Made by a program: the position numbers and the translations under genes | The notes under the pieces: model-generated | What the model was told of the DNA's origin: nothing | The model's database searches: none | The model's input: only the letters and a program-made list of their open reading frames with translations | DNA from: a virus | IMG/VR virus record: IMGVR_UViG_3300007513_000115 | Location: 1-33,760 of that record | DNA length: 33,760 nucleotides | Strand: one strand, 5' to 3' | Part shown: in pieces, positions 16,820 to 24,817 of the stretch | Numbering within the stretch: the first letter of the stretch is position 1 | Layout: each line of letters opens with the position of its first letter

Positions 16820-16826
16820 TAAATAG
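16820..16826 (-). promoter_or_regulatory. Putative late promoter box CTATTTA (fibre unit)
   Basis: The coding strand reads ATCTTCTATTTATATAGTG, in the gap after the gp15-like gene and 50 nt before the ATG at 16769. No terminator separates it from the upstream operon, so it would add to read-through transcription. Confidence 0.55.
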
Positions 16827-16834
16827 AAGATATA

Positions 16835-18073
16835 TCAAGCTTTGACATAACTTATTATAAGAGTTTCATCAGATTCTGGAGGGTCCTCCGAAGTGAACTC
16901 AATGGTGGTGTCATTCGTAACAGTATAATCGTTATCAGCCCCCAATTGCATCAGCACACCATCTCTAAACACCATTTGAGTGCCGATGTGGAATGCTTCC
17001 GAAACAGTGAATGTTGTTCTAGATCCGTTTGGAGTTTCCTGGAAACTCTGATTGGGCGAATAATTCGTTGTTGTGACTGTTCCTGCCGTTGTGGTTGTTG
17101 TGGTCGTCGTACTTCCTCCTCCACCTGTGCTCTCTGCCCCTCTATCAAAAACAAATGGAGTGATTACCTGATCAGGCTCTCCAATAGGGACAAGTTTTGT
17201 AATTCCTGCGAGTCCGTAAAACCTTCCTATCTCTGTTTCGGGAGAATCGCCAAAAATTATTCTTTCTCTTGGTATTTTTATATCAACTGCGTTCTCTCTT
17301 ATCGAATATATCGGTTGAGACTGGTTTTTACCCTCCCCTATCAAATAGGCCAGGACTTTTATTTCTATTGTCGTTTCCAGCTGTCTCTCTTTGGATGTAA
17401 AAGAAGCGAAATTGTTATTTTGTGAGAAATCTTGCTGTATAAATCCCTCATATCTGTGTCCATACTTAGAGATCAAAATATAATTAACCCCACCAGGCTT
17501 TGTCAAAAAAGGAGTTATTAATTGATTCATTTGCTGTTGATATTCTGTACGTAAAGTGATCTTATAAGACATTTCCACATAAACAGGCATCGGAATGCTT
17601 ATAGTTTCATATACTATTTTGTTGTTGCGCATTCCTGGAAAGTTGACTTGTCCCCTCTTTCGCTGTGCGTCGGCATTTGCGAAATTAGACGATTTATCTT
17701 GTTTGATTCTTCTTGCGATCTTTATAGAGCCACCTTTCTCATCATCGTGAGGAACAACGTTACCCCAAACTGCGCCCTTCTTGCTTAAATCCTTCACTAT
17801 GTTGGTTCTTTCCACTGCAATGATCGGAAGTATTAAAGCACCAGTGGCATCCCTGAAATATACGTCTCTTTTCGCCGCCAAACTTCTTTCTGGGGATACC
17901 CAAGTAAGCTTTACAGGCTCGAACCCATTCGGTGTCATTGTGTGTAAATTTAAATCTTTAACATAGTCCAACATTGCCGCGTCAACATTTTCAATATCTG
18001 AAGCTCCGAAGCGAATTGGGAATTCCTGGTCCGAAGGGACGCCTCCAAGCATGAAATCATTTATTTTATGCAT
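16835..18073 (-). CDS. gp15-like tail sheath terminator paralogue with extra C-terminal domain
   Basis: I place the start at ATG 18073 (412 residues), which overlaps the upstream stop by 8 nt. A TTG at 18106 would add 11 residues and a longer overlap. The core (about residues 10-300) parallels T4 gp15-type sheath stabilisers: VKLTWVSPERS, then LPIIAVERTNIVKDLSKKG, then ISIPMPVYVEMSYKITLRTE with a QQQMNQLITPFL helix. It is roughly 60% identical by eye to the preceding gene product over the core. A Gly4-Ser-Thr8 linker begins at 317. Residues 337-412 are an added beta domain (TQMVFRDGVLMQLGADNDY, then DETLIISYVKA) also seen at the fibre C-terminus. The likely site is the top of the tail or the neck. 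Confidence 0.72.
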   Translation of the reverse strand: MHKINDFMLGGVPSDQEFPIRFGASDIENVDAAMLDYVKDLNLHTMTPNGFEPVKLTWVSPERSLAAKRDVYFRDATGALILPIIAVERTNIVKDLSKKGAVWGNVVPHDDEKGGSIKIARRIKQDKSSNFANADAQRKRGQVNFPGMRNNKIVYETISIPMPVYVEMSYKITLRTEYQQQMNQLITPFLTKPGGVNYILISKYGHRYEGFIQQDFSQNNNFASFTSKERQLETTIEIKVLAYLIGEGKNQSQPIYSIRENAVDIKIPRERIIFGDSPETEIGRFYGLAGITKLVPIGEPDQVITPFVFDRGAESTGGGGSTTTTTTTTAGTVTTTNYSPNQSFQETPNGSRTTFTVSEAFHIGTQMVFRDGVLMQLGADNDYTVTNDTTIEFTSEDPPESDETLIISYVKA

Positions 18074-18941
18074 CGGACCAACCCGCCGGAAGGTTCTGAC
18101 GACCAATAAATTCGCCTATTTCTCTCTCCGCTTCATCTTGAGTCATCACTCTTTCTCTGGGTATTTTAAAATCTACAGGATTTTCCCTAATTGTTATATT
18201 TGGACCCAATTCATCCTTCCCCCCGCCTATCAAATGACCTAAAACTTCAATATTCATCTTGGTTTCGAACTTCCTCTCTTCATTTGAAAAAGAACTCAAA
18301 TTATTGTTGTGAGAGAAGTCCTGTTGTATAAACCCCTCATATCTATGATGTTCATCGCTTATTATAATATAGTTTATACCCCCTGGAGAGGTTATAAACG
18401 GCACCATTATCTCGTTCATTTGTTGTTGATATTCTGTTCTGATCGTTATCTCATAATTAACAGTTATATATACCGGAAGTGGTATTGTTATGGATTCATA
18501 TACCACCTTTTTGTTAGCAGTTGGAAAGTTTGGTTGCCCCCTTTTTCTTTGTGCGTCAGCATTTGCGAAATTAGACGTTTTATCCTGCTTAATCCTTCTT
18601 GCTACTAATATGACACCACCCTTCTCATCAGATTCTGGTACCAAAGCTGCCTGAATCGTTCCCTTTTTAGAAGGATCTTTCACAAGACTTGTTCTCTCGA
18701 CGGTCATTAGCGGAAGAACCAAAGACCCGTCTTTGTCCCTAACTCTAGAGTCTCTCTTGCTTTGAAAAACTCTTTCAGCAGATGTCCAGATAACAGGAAG
18801 AGGGGTCCATCCATTATTTGTGGTTGTGTGTAAATTAAGCCCCTCTAAATACGAAAGCATCGCAGTATCAATATTCTCTATTCTAGACGGAGGGAATGGA
18901 ATTTCTTTTAATTTTTTAATATGGCCATCATTATCCGGCAT
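18066..18941 (-). CDS. gp15-like tail sheath terminator/stabiliser, first copy
   Basis: The ATG at 18941 is preferred (291 residues) because GAGAGGGA sits at SD distance; a GTG at 18968 lies within that region. The gene overlaps the upstream stop by 11 nt. The pattern is TPLPVIWTSAERVF, LPLMTVERTSLVKDPSKKG, ITIPLPVYITVNYEITIRTE, QQQMNEIMVPFITSPGG, then RYEGFIQQDFSHNNNLSSF. T4 gp15-type proteins share the order of an aged-sheath capping beta domain followed by a QQM-type helix. They form a ring that ends the tail and meets the neck. It lacks the C-terminal domain of its downstream paralogue. Equivalence to gp15 is by pattern and position. Confidence 0.7.
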   Translation of the reverse strand: MPDNDGHIKKLKEIPFPPSRIENIDTAMLSYLEGLNLHTTTNNGWTPLPVIWTSAERVFQSKRDSRVRDKDGSLVLPLMTVERTSLVKDPSKKGTIQAALVPESDEKGGVILVARRIKQDKTSNFANADAQRKRGQPNFPTANKKVVYESITIPLPVYITVNYEITIRTEYQQQMNEIMVPFITSPGGINYIIISDEHHRYEGFIQQDFSHNNNLSSFSNEERKFETKMNIEVLGHLIGGGKDELGPNITIRENPVDFKIPRERVMTQDEAEREIGEFIGRQNLPAGWSDA

Positions 18942-19419
18942 TGAAGAGTCCCTCTCTTGCCTTGACACATTCGGCGGTTACTTCCATTTTGTGTCCAACT
19001 TGACCGAATATCTGTTTTGGTTCGTTAAGAGTCACTATTTCGTAGTATTCTTCACCGTACAAAACAAAATCACCCTCTCGGACGAACAAATTCTGATCTT
19101 CTGTTAATCTTCTTTTGTGAAAATGAACAGTTATTTTTGATAACCGGTCCACTCCCAAATTTGTAGTTTCTGTTTCATATCCCTGCCACTCGACAAGAGC
19201 ATATACCCTTATTGGGTTTAAAAAGTTTTTATGAATTGCCTCACCATAAACGGGATGAAAGTCGGTGTCCTCGATGCTAATTGGATAATACAAGATTTGC
19301 TGGCCAATGACCTTTTCGACCAATTCATCATTTATTTGTTTTACCAGGTCTCTTTCTTTTTTTCCCAGAAAGAGTGGTGGAGGAGCATCCTGGGGCTGCT
19401 TCCATTTATTGTCTGCCAT
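18931..19419 (-). CDS. Neck/head-closure protein (probable gp14-type role)
   Basis: This 162-residue protein starts MADNKWKQPQDAPPPLFLGK. A helix (ERDLVKQINDELVEKVIG) is followed by a beta-rich domain (QILYYPISIEDTDFHPVYGE, then IRVYALVEWQGYE, then FVLYGEEYYEIVTL). The small beta-barrel style and the position between the connector-like and gp15-like genes fit a head-completion or neck protein. The SD is weak (GTGGGG), and the start lies 6 nt after the stop of the previous gene, so translation is probably coupled. The 3' end overlaps the next gene. The exact T4 counterpart is uncertain. Confidence 0.62.
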   Translation of the reverse strand: MADNKWKQPQDAPPPLFLGKKERDLVKQINDELVEKVIGQQILYYPISIEDTDFHPVYGEAIHKNFLNPIRVYALVEWQGYETETTNLGVDRLSKITVHFHKRRLTEDQNLFVREGDFVLYGEEYYEIVTLNEPKQIFGQVGHKMEVTAECVKAREGLFNAG

Positions 19420-19425
19420 GAATTA

Positions 19426-20724
19426 TTACCCCACAAATACCGACAACGGTATCTTCTTTTGTATATTGATGCTGGCGTCCATTGTTTCTGAATCAATTTG
19501 AGCTAACTTAGAATATGTCATTTCAGCCAGTGTCGTCTTTAACTCCTCCCTTAACTTATCTTGTTCTTCTCTCGCCTGAGTTAACAAATCTGAACCGTTT
19601 AACGTAACCGACTCGCCTGGAATAGGAATGGTTTGAAACTTACTCCTAATCTGGCCAAGTATCTCTTTGCACAAAGATAGAGCGAACCTCCTAATCCACT
19701 GCTTACCTATGCTGTTTATGCTCTTATATGGCAAGTTTGCAAACGGTAGAGTATTCATGTTGTTAATACCATCTATCCCAGTGTCAGTTCCTGAAGCTTC
19801 CTCAGAAAACGGATCCGAAGGAATTGAAAACTGGACCCACATCTTCTTAGGTCCACGATGATATGGTATTGGAAAAATTCTCAACTTATTATCCTTTAAT
19901 TCATACGAGAAATGGGACATCCTTGTATAAATGGAGTCTTCAAACGCCATCGCCTGAGCTTTGTTGTGCCAAGCGGGAATTAACTCAAATGTTGAAGTAT
20001 CTGAAAATTGTCCATAACTGTGGAGGTTCCCTACAACGTTTAGCCCTCCATAATATCCAAAGAATCTCCACATTGCTGCAGGTGTTTTATAAAAAACTTT
20101 CTTCACAAGAATCTTCTTGTTTCCAACTTTATTGAAATATGGCATACTGCCGGTCGTTGCCGCTGATGATGAGATTATCGTCTGTAAATCATAATCTTGC
20201 TGACCAATCGTAACGTCGAAGGACGCTGAATATTCTGCTTGTCCGCGTCCGACGCCTGCTTCGGCTCCAGCTGCTTCAGATGCCCGTCGGGCATACCCAA
20301 AGTCGAAACGCGGGTATTTTAATGCTACTTGAGTACCATCTAACGAAGATGACAGGCTGGTGTCCCCTGTTGATTTAAGGTTGCCTAGATGGTCGAACGC
20401 ACCCGTTGAATGACCCAAAAATGAAGAAAGTGAATTGTTCGCCTGATGAACGTTAAGTATATACGAGTACTCCAACACTGCCTCTTCATACGCAGCATAT
20501 ACATTCGCTGTTGTTAATTCAATATCTAATACGTCGCCGCCTAGTTTTCTATATACATAAGTAACCTGATCTGCTGCTCCAGACAAGAAATTAAAATCAT
20601 AGAAATCTGATGTGGTCTTGGAATATACCCTATACGGTACCACCGCATCAACATCATTAACAGAACCAGTAGATGGTAGTACAGACTTGCTCATTGTGCT
20701 GGCTGGCGTTAATGTCGTTGGCAT
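19426..20724 (-). CDS. Neck/connector protein (probable gp13-type role)
   Basis: This 432-residue protein has an N-terminal region with VVPYRVYSKTTSDFYDFNFL and a helical, acidic segment (VYAAYEEAVLEYSYILN), as seen in head-tail adaptor proteins. A beta-rich centre follows, and the C-terminus is helical (LLTQAREEQDKLREELKTTL). SD GGAGG is 8 nt before the ATG. It stands after the capsid genes and ahead of a small neck protein and the gp15-like pair, the place of gp13 in T4-like order. I recognise it as a type common in environmental T4-like phages, not as a defined family. Confidence 0.62.
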   Translation of the reverse strand: MPTTLTPASTMSKSVLPSTGSVNDVDAVVPYRVYSKTTSDFYDFNFLSGAADQVTYVYRKLGGDVLDIELTTANVYAAYEEAVLEYSYILNVHQANNSLSSFLGHSTGAFDHLGNLKSTGDTSLSSSLDGTQVALKYPRFDFGYARRASEAAGAEAGVGRGQAEYSASFDVTIGQQDYDLQTIISSSAATTGSMPYFNKVGNKKILVKKVFYKTPAAMWRFFGYYGGLNVVGNLHSYGQFSDTSTFELIPAWHNKAQAMAFEDSIYTRMSHFSYELKDNKLRIFPIPYHRGPKKMWVQFSIPSDPFSEEASGTDTGIDGINNMNTLPFANLPYKSINSIGKQWIRRFALSLCKEILGQIRSKFQTIPIPGESVTLNGSDLLTQAREEQDKLREELKTTLAEMTYSKLAQIDSETMDASINIQKKIPLSVFVG

Positions 20725-20784
20725 TTAGGGATCCTCCGGAGTTTCTCTTTTAATTAGTTAGACAAACAAAGAAAATCCGCTATG

Positions 20785-21177
20785 TTATGAAGAAGCCTTT
20801 GTTCTCCGCCTTCTTGTTGTCTTTGTCTTAGTTTCAGCAGTAGTTTTATTAGTTGTGTTAGATTTGTTTCTGCGTTTTCTATTTTTTTTAGTCGTCTCTT
20901 TAAGAGCGTTAACCACGGGCTTTGGTGCTTTTTCTTCTGGTAAGGCACTTTCAACGGGTTGTTCTTCTGCCTTCTGTACAGGTTCCGATATTTGGAATAC
21001 TGCTTCTTCAGGTTTGATTATTGGTTCAGGTTTCGGTTCCTCTCTCTGAGCAGGCGGCGTATCGGGTACGGACACTGTTGGTTCCGGTGTGTTCTTCGCT
21101 CCGAATAGTGCTGCTCGTTTTGTAGCATACTTTTTAGCATACTTTGTCATTGTTAATCGTTTTTTTCTTTTACCCAT
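20785..21177 (-). CDS. Lys/Arg-rich low-complexity protein
   Basis: This 130-residue protein has a basic N-terminus (MGKRKKRLTMTKYAKKYATK), a Pro/Glu-rich acidic middle (about residues 30-85) and a strongly basic Lys/Thr/Arg C-terminus (KKNRKRRNKSNTTNKTTAET, ending TTRRRRTKASS). The charge pattern resembles histone-tail or H1-like nucleic-acid-binding proteins, but no fold is evident and binding is only inferred. SD AAGGAG is strong, and a CTATTTA box lies 29 nt upstream, making it the first gene of the neck operon. It could be a virion DNA-binding or head-associated protein. Confidence 0.7.
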   Translation of the reverse strand: MGKRKKRLTMTKYAKKYATKRAALFGAKNTPEPTVSVPDTPPAQREEPKPEPIIKPEEAVFQISEPVQKAEEQPVESALPEEKAPKPVVNALKETTKKNRKRRNKSNTTNKTTAETKTKTTRRRRTKASS

Positions 21178-21206
21178 TATAAACTCCTTTATTTAGGCTT
21201 ATATAG

Positions 21207-21213
21207 TAAATAG
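21207..21213 (-). promoter_or_regulatory. Putative late promoter box CTATTTA (neck operon)
   Basis: The coding strand reads TCTAGACTATTTACTATA, starting 8 nt past the terminator at 21221-21253 and 29 nt before the ATG at 21177. It is one of the cleanest terminator-promoter pairs in the window. Confidence 0.65.
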
Positions 21214-21220
21214 TCTAGAC

Positions 21221-21253
21221 AATAGAAAACCCCAAGCCATAAGACTTGGGGTT
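21221..21253 (-). terminator. Hairpin terminator after the 147-residue protein gene
   Basis: A perfect 9-bp stem AACCCCAAG/CTTGGGGTT with an 8-nt loop is followed on the coding strand by TTTTCTATTG. It closes a one-gene transcript. Confidence 0.85.
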
Positions 21254-21289
21254 GATTCCATTTCAATGATAAGTCGAGTTGATTATTTA

Positions 21290-21733
21290 TTAAGCGAACG
21301 CTGGCGTGGTCGCTGCAGAGATAAATCCCTGAACGAGCCACCTAGTATTATCCTTATCGTACACTACATCTACCCAGGAGCCCTGTTCTGTGTCCGCTGC
21401 GAGGGTCAATACGTCATCGTCAGTGGTAACACCGTCAGCCTTTATCTGATCCGTATCCCCTGCGGCATCGTCGTCGTCCCACGTTACCGCGCCCTGGAAG
21501 GCGTCGGCTGCTGCGGCGGTGATCGTCACCGTGCCGCCTGTAACGTCGTCGATAATCCAAAACGAGTATCTAGTCCCGTTCTCCGGATCAGTTGGCAGGG
21601 TGATGGCTACCGCGCCGCCTGCGTCGATTGCGTAAAGTTCCCCACTCTCATTTTTTGAAATCGTCTTGCTAGCAGTTACAACCTCTAATCTCGCTCTGCT
21701 TGCTGAATATGCCGCTCTTCCTACTTTTGCCAT
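21290..21733 (-). CDS. Possible head decoration/virion protein (147 aa)
   Basis: This is a beta-rich, acidic protein. After the basic start (MAKVGRAAYSASRARLEVV) come GGAVAITLPTDPENGTRYSF, TVTITAAAADAFQG and a C-terminal WVDVVYDKDNTRWLVQGF. Such sequences resemble small jelly-roll or beta-tulip proteins that decorate capsids or tails. The gene has its own promoter-like box 52 nt upstream and its own terminator, right after the major capsid gene, so it can be expressed at high level separately. SD AAGGAG is present. Decoration is inferred from place, size and expression arrangement; the sequence itself is not assigned. Confidence 0.6.
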   Translation of the reverse strand: MAKVGRAAYSASRARLEVVTASKTISKNESGELYAIDAGGAVAITLPTDPENGTRYSFWIIDDVTGGTVTITAAAADAFQGAVTWDDDDAAGDTDQIKADGVTTDDDVLTLAADTEQGSWVDVVYDKDNTRWLVQGFISAATTPAFA

Positions 21734-21785
21734 TTTTTAAAATCTCCTTTTAATATATAAAAGCATTTCGCCTTATCACTTGTAG

Positions 21786-21792
21786 TAAATAG
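21786..21792 (-). promoter_or_regulatory. Putative late promoter box CTATTTA
   Basis: The coding strand reads TTAAACTATTTACTACAAG, starting 9 nt past the capsid terminator and 52 nt before the ATG at 21733. Confidence 0.62.
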
Positions 21793-21800
21793 TTTAACAG

Positions 21801-21832
21801 TTTAGAAAAAGCCCCCCAAATCAATGGGGGGC
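21801..21832 (-). terminator. Rho-independent terminator after major capsid gene
   Basis: An 8-bp stem (GCCCCCCA with TGGGGGGC) and 6-nt loop are followed on the coding strand by TTTTTCTAAA. It lies 25 nt after the capsid stop codon. Confidence 0.9.
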
Positions 21833-21856
21833 GATTCTTTTAGCTACCGGATGCTA

Positions 21857-23629
21857 TTAGCTAGCACCTGCCTCACCAAGGAGACCACGAACGATAACAA
21901 GACCATACATATCTGGTCGAACCATCTTCTTCGCGTAACGGGTCATAACACCCTTACGTGGCACGAAATCTTCCGTACCGAAGATGGTCGGTGTGACCTG
22001 TAGAGGTACATATGGAGCGTAGACATAGCCACTCTCAAGGAATGAACTACCCTTACGTCCAACTAGGATCACGTTTCTTGGGAAATAAGGATCAACAAAG
22101 ACCTCAAACTTCTTAGAAAGTGCGCCGACCTTTACAGCACCGATATCACCCTTGTCAGCATCAGCAGTTACGCTTGCGCGGAAACCACTAGTGAATTCAA
22201 GAATGTTGGCCACTTCTGGCGAGCAAACAACAAAGTTTGCGCCACCTCGAAGCGTCTTGCGGTGAATCTGAGCACTAACATCATTGATGGTCTCAATGAG
22301 GGTCTCATACCACTCGCTGACAGTGCCAGTGAAGTCAGGAGCAGCAGATGTTGCCCCAAGCTCGCTGCCATTACTATCAACAAACAAACCAGGTGCGCGA
22401 CTCCAGTAGCGAGTACCAGCTTTTGCACCTACGATAAGATCACCGAGAATTTCCTGATCAATTTCTAGAGCAATCTGCTCCGAAAGAATACCAGTCAACT
22501 CAACTTCGGCATCAAGGTTGTGATAGGCATTGAGATCTTGTCCCAATTCCGGTGACCACTTAGCCTTGAGCTTCTTGGTGACTGCCGTTACAGCAATACT
22601 ATCGACCTTGATATCGATTTCAGGTATGCGATGCTTACCAGCAGCAGAACCGACTTCACCAGTAGCGTCATCCGGCTCTTCAAGTCCCCATGTGTCGTTA
22701 CCAACAACGGAGCCAAGAGCGTCAGCTGCGCCTGCGCCTGCGCCGCCTGCCTCAAACTTGTCCGACATTGGATATGACAGATTTACAATACCGTCAGCAT
22801 CAGGAGCCGCACCGGGGCGACCGACGAAAAAGAGTTGCAAGTTGCCACTGCTATCAAGCTTGGTAAGTCTCCTAACCAACGTAGCACCAGTATTTGAACC
22901 GGTAACCTGAGAAATGGCAGCGAGTGCATTTTTGTTTAGATCTGCAAGATCACCCGTACCGGAAAGGGAAGAAGCACTAATCTGTAGTGCCGTGACCATG
23001 TTACCAGCAGTAGCCAGAATATCAGGGTCAAATCTAATTTCCTTCTTCTGCGCTTCTGACAATGCAGAAGCAGAAACATCAATGATTGCAGTTGTCGACA
23101 AAGTCTGAACCAAACCGACATGGCTCCCCGTTGGCGAACTGTACCCAGTTCCCAAATCGTAGAAACCGCCACCGCCGTCGCGACTGGTGGAGATGGTTGG
23201 GTCCAAATCTAATTTAACACCACCAGTGATCTGGCGACCAACGACGTGACCACCGTATACAGAGTCACCGGCATCGACGCCCGATTTGGCATGCGTATGT
23301 GTAAAGTCAAGGAAAAAGATGAGACCACTTGGTAGGCTCATCGGCTGTACCGAGACTAGATCATTAGCAATCAATCCACCGAATACTCGACGAACGATTG
23401 GAAAAGCAACTGCTGCGAAGCCTTCGACATCGCCAGCTGCCATTGAAGAAGCCTCACGTAGAAGCTCCTTGGCTTGGTTCTCAAGAAGAACCGCCATATT
23501 ATTTTTAGCACCATCATTACCGAGACCCTCTAAAAGACCAGTCTTTTCCCACTTGTTGAGAATAGCTGCGCCCTCTCTAGAGACATCGCGTTGAATAATG
23601 CCTTCAGTTAATTTTTGTAAAACAGACAT
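21857..23629 (-). CDS. Major capsid protein (gp23-like)
   Basis: This 590-residue protein carries the T4 gp23 signature. Residues 60-110 include EGFAAVAFPIVRRVFGGLIA, NDLVSVQPMSLPSGLIFFLD. The C-terminal third has NFVVCSPEVANILEF, KKFEVFVDPYFPRNVILVGR, YAPYVPLQVTPTIF and RYAKKMVRPDMYGLVIVRG. The protein forms the HK97-fold hexamers of the shell. The N-terminus contains LLE-G at 32-35 and LLE-N at 48-51, which fit the (L/I)xE cleavage rule of gp21-type proteases, so a processed delta domain is likely. The SD (TAGGAGG) overlaps the stop of the scaffold gene, suggesting coupled translation. A terminator follows at 21801-21832. Confidence 0.96.
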   Translation of the reverse strand: MSVLQKLTEGIIQRDVSREGAAILNKWEKTGLLEGLGNDGAKNNMAVLLENQAKELLREASSMAAGDVEGFAAVAFPIVRRVFGGLIANDLVSVQPMSLPSGLIFFLDFTHTHAKSGVDAGDSVYGGHVVGRQITGGVKLDLDPTISTSRDGGGGFYDLGTGYSSPTGSHVGLVQTLSTTAIIDVSASALSEAQKKEIRFDPDILATAGNMVTALQISASSLSGTGDLADLNKNALAAISQVTGSNTGATLVRRLTKLDSSGNLQLFFVGRPGAAPDADGIVNLSYPMSDKFEAGGAGAGAADALGSVVGNDTWGLEEPDDATGEVGSAAGKHRIPEIDIKVDSIAVTAVTKKLKAKWSPELGQDLNAYHNLDAEVELTGILSEQIALEIDQEILGDLIVGAKAGTRYWSRAPGLFVDSNGSELGATSAAPDFTGTVSEWYETLIETINDVSAQIHRKTLRGGANFVVCSPEVANILEFTSGFRASVTADADKGDIGAVKVGALSKKFEVFVDPYFPRNVILVGRKGSSFLESGYVYAPYVPLQVTPTIFGTEDFVPRKGVMTRYAKKMVRPDMYGLVIVRGLLGEAGAS

Positions 23630-23642
23630 TTATAGTAACCTC

Positions 23643-24740
23643 CTATGTTTTTTTAATTCCAGCCAAACGCTGAAGTCGCTCTGAAAAGGGGTCTGTAGAA
23701 TCTTTTTCCCTATTTCGTTGCGAGTGAATAAGCAATGAAGAATTTCTATTAACTGCTTCGCTAAGTGATTTCGGCACAGAACGTTTTTCTGTACTTCCCA
23801 CGGTGCTTTGAAGTGTTTCATAAATAACCTTCGCTTCCTTAGTCGATTCGGCCTTAGAAATCGCTTCGACAATCTTTCTTTTTTGTCGCTCATTCAGGGA
23901 GGAATTTTCAAGTGCCTTGTTGATATACAAGAGTTTCGCATTTGAAACATTTACCATATCAACCTTCTCTTTTAAAATCATTACTGCTTCCATAAACTTG
24001 CTATTTTCTTCAGCAAGTTTTTCTTTTTGATCTGTGTTTTTCTTAAGGGATTCTTCTAATTCTTTGAGTCTCGACCTTAAGGCTTCGTTTTCTTCTTTGA
24101 CTTCATCATCACTTTCTTGGGCGAGAGCCATATCAGCATACTCTTCCATCTGACTCTGCGGTGTACCGGCCCAGCCGCTCATCTTGGGATCGATGTCGAC
24201 TTTGATTCTTTCTAATATATCTTCCAACAAGGATTCATCAATCTCAATATCCATTTCCTCGTCTATCTCTTCCGACTCTTCAGTCAAAGGAGAAACTGCT
24301 TCGGGAGCAGCTGCTACAGCAGGTTCAAGGTTTTGAGCCACCGTTTCGTGAGAAACCTGATCAGGTGCGAGAACATCCGATGCGTCCTGTCCAGTTTCAG
24401 ATTCCAAATTGTCTATCTGTTGTCGGAGACCATCCAAATCCAATTGAACGATGTCGGTGTCGCTTACCGGTCCGGCAGAATCAGGAAGGTCTTCTTCGAG
24501 TGCAGGCGGGACCTGAGCCAAAGAAGGATCTGTCGCTGCCTCCATATCTGGTTCAACAGGAGAATCCTCCGCAAATTCGTCTTCTTCTGCGAAGGGATCT
24601 TCTTCCTGCTCTAGCAAAGCAGAAACCGCTTCCTTTATTTGATCTGAGTATCTTTCAACAACTATTGCTTCTGCATTTTTGATTGCTGATTCTTTGAGTG
24701 CTTTCGCATCAACTATCGCTTGTTCTAACATGGATGACAT
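23643..24740 (-). CDS. Prohead core scaffold protein (gp22-like)
   Basis: This 365-residue protein starts MSSMLEQAIVDAKALKESAI, a beginning typical of T4-like scaffolds. Residues 45-200 are highly acidic and proline-containing (EEDPFAEEDEFAED, EESEEIDEEMDIEIDESLL). Residues 215-300 are a long coiled coil (ENEALRSRLKELEESLKKN). The C-terminus is basic. Scaffold proteins fill the prohead and are degraded by the gp21 protease. Position immediately upstream of the major capsid gene agrees. The stop TAG is embedded in the capsid gene's SD. The start could also be the Met at residue 4, but the ATG at 24740 is kept. Confidence 0.85.
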   Translation of the reverse strand: MSSMLEQAIVDAKALKESAIKNAEAIVVERYSDQIKEAVSALLEQEEDPFAEEDEFAEDSPVEPDMEAATDPSLAQVPPALEEDLPDSAGPVSDTDIVQLDLDGLRQQIDNLESETGQDASDVLAPDQVSHETVAQNLEPAVAAAPEAVSPLTEESEEIDEEMDIEIDESLLEDILERIKVDIDPKMSGWAGTPQSQMEEYADMALAQESDDEVKEENEALRSRLKELEESLKKNTDQKEKLAEENSKFMEAVMILKEKVDMVNVSNAKLLYINKALENSSLNERQKRKIVEAISKAESTKEAKVIYETLQSTVGSTEKRSVPKSLSEAVNRNSSLLIHSQRNREKDSTDPFSERLQRLAGIKKT

Positions 24741-24778
24741 ACATTTACCCCTTAAAAAGTAGAAATATTTCTCAAAAG

Positions 24779-24785
24779 TAATTAG
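24779..24785 (-). promoter_or_regulatory. Weak promoter-like box CTAATTA before scaffold gene
   Basis: The 77-nt gap contains AATACTAATTACTTTTG on the coding strand, one base away from the CTATTTA box. A capsid-level promoter would be useful here, but a one-mismatch hit in AT-rich DNA is weak evidence. Confidence 0.3.
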
Positions 24786-24817
24786 TATTTAAATTTGTTA
24801 AATGACAGGAAATTATA

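Noticed and set aside
16818-16825. TATAAATA on the plus strand, a perfect T4 late promoter box
   Set aside because: No plus-strand gene follows; it overlaps the minus-strand CTATTTA box and is probably a by-product.
18074-18106. TTG start for the second gp15-like gene, and similar upstream non-ATG starts at 18968, 28561, 26717, 25066 and 33622
   Set aside because: Each has a better-placed internal ATG, usually with a clear SD and less overlap with the upstream gene.
22530-22910. Plus-strand open frames across the capsid, fibre, tape measure and scaffold genes
   Set aside because: All lie opposite clear minus-strand virion genes, lack SD sites and have shadow-like composition.
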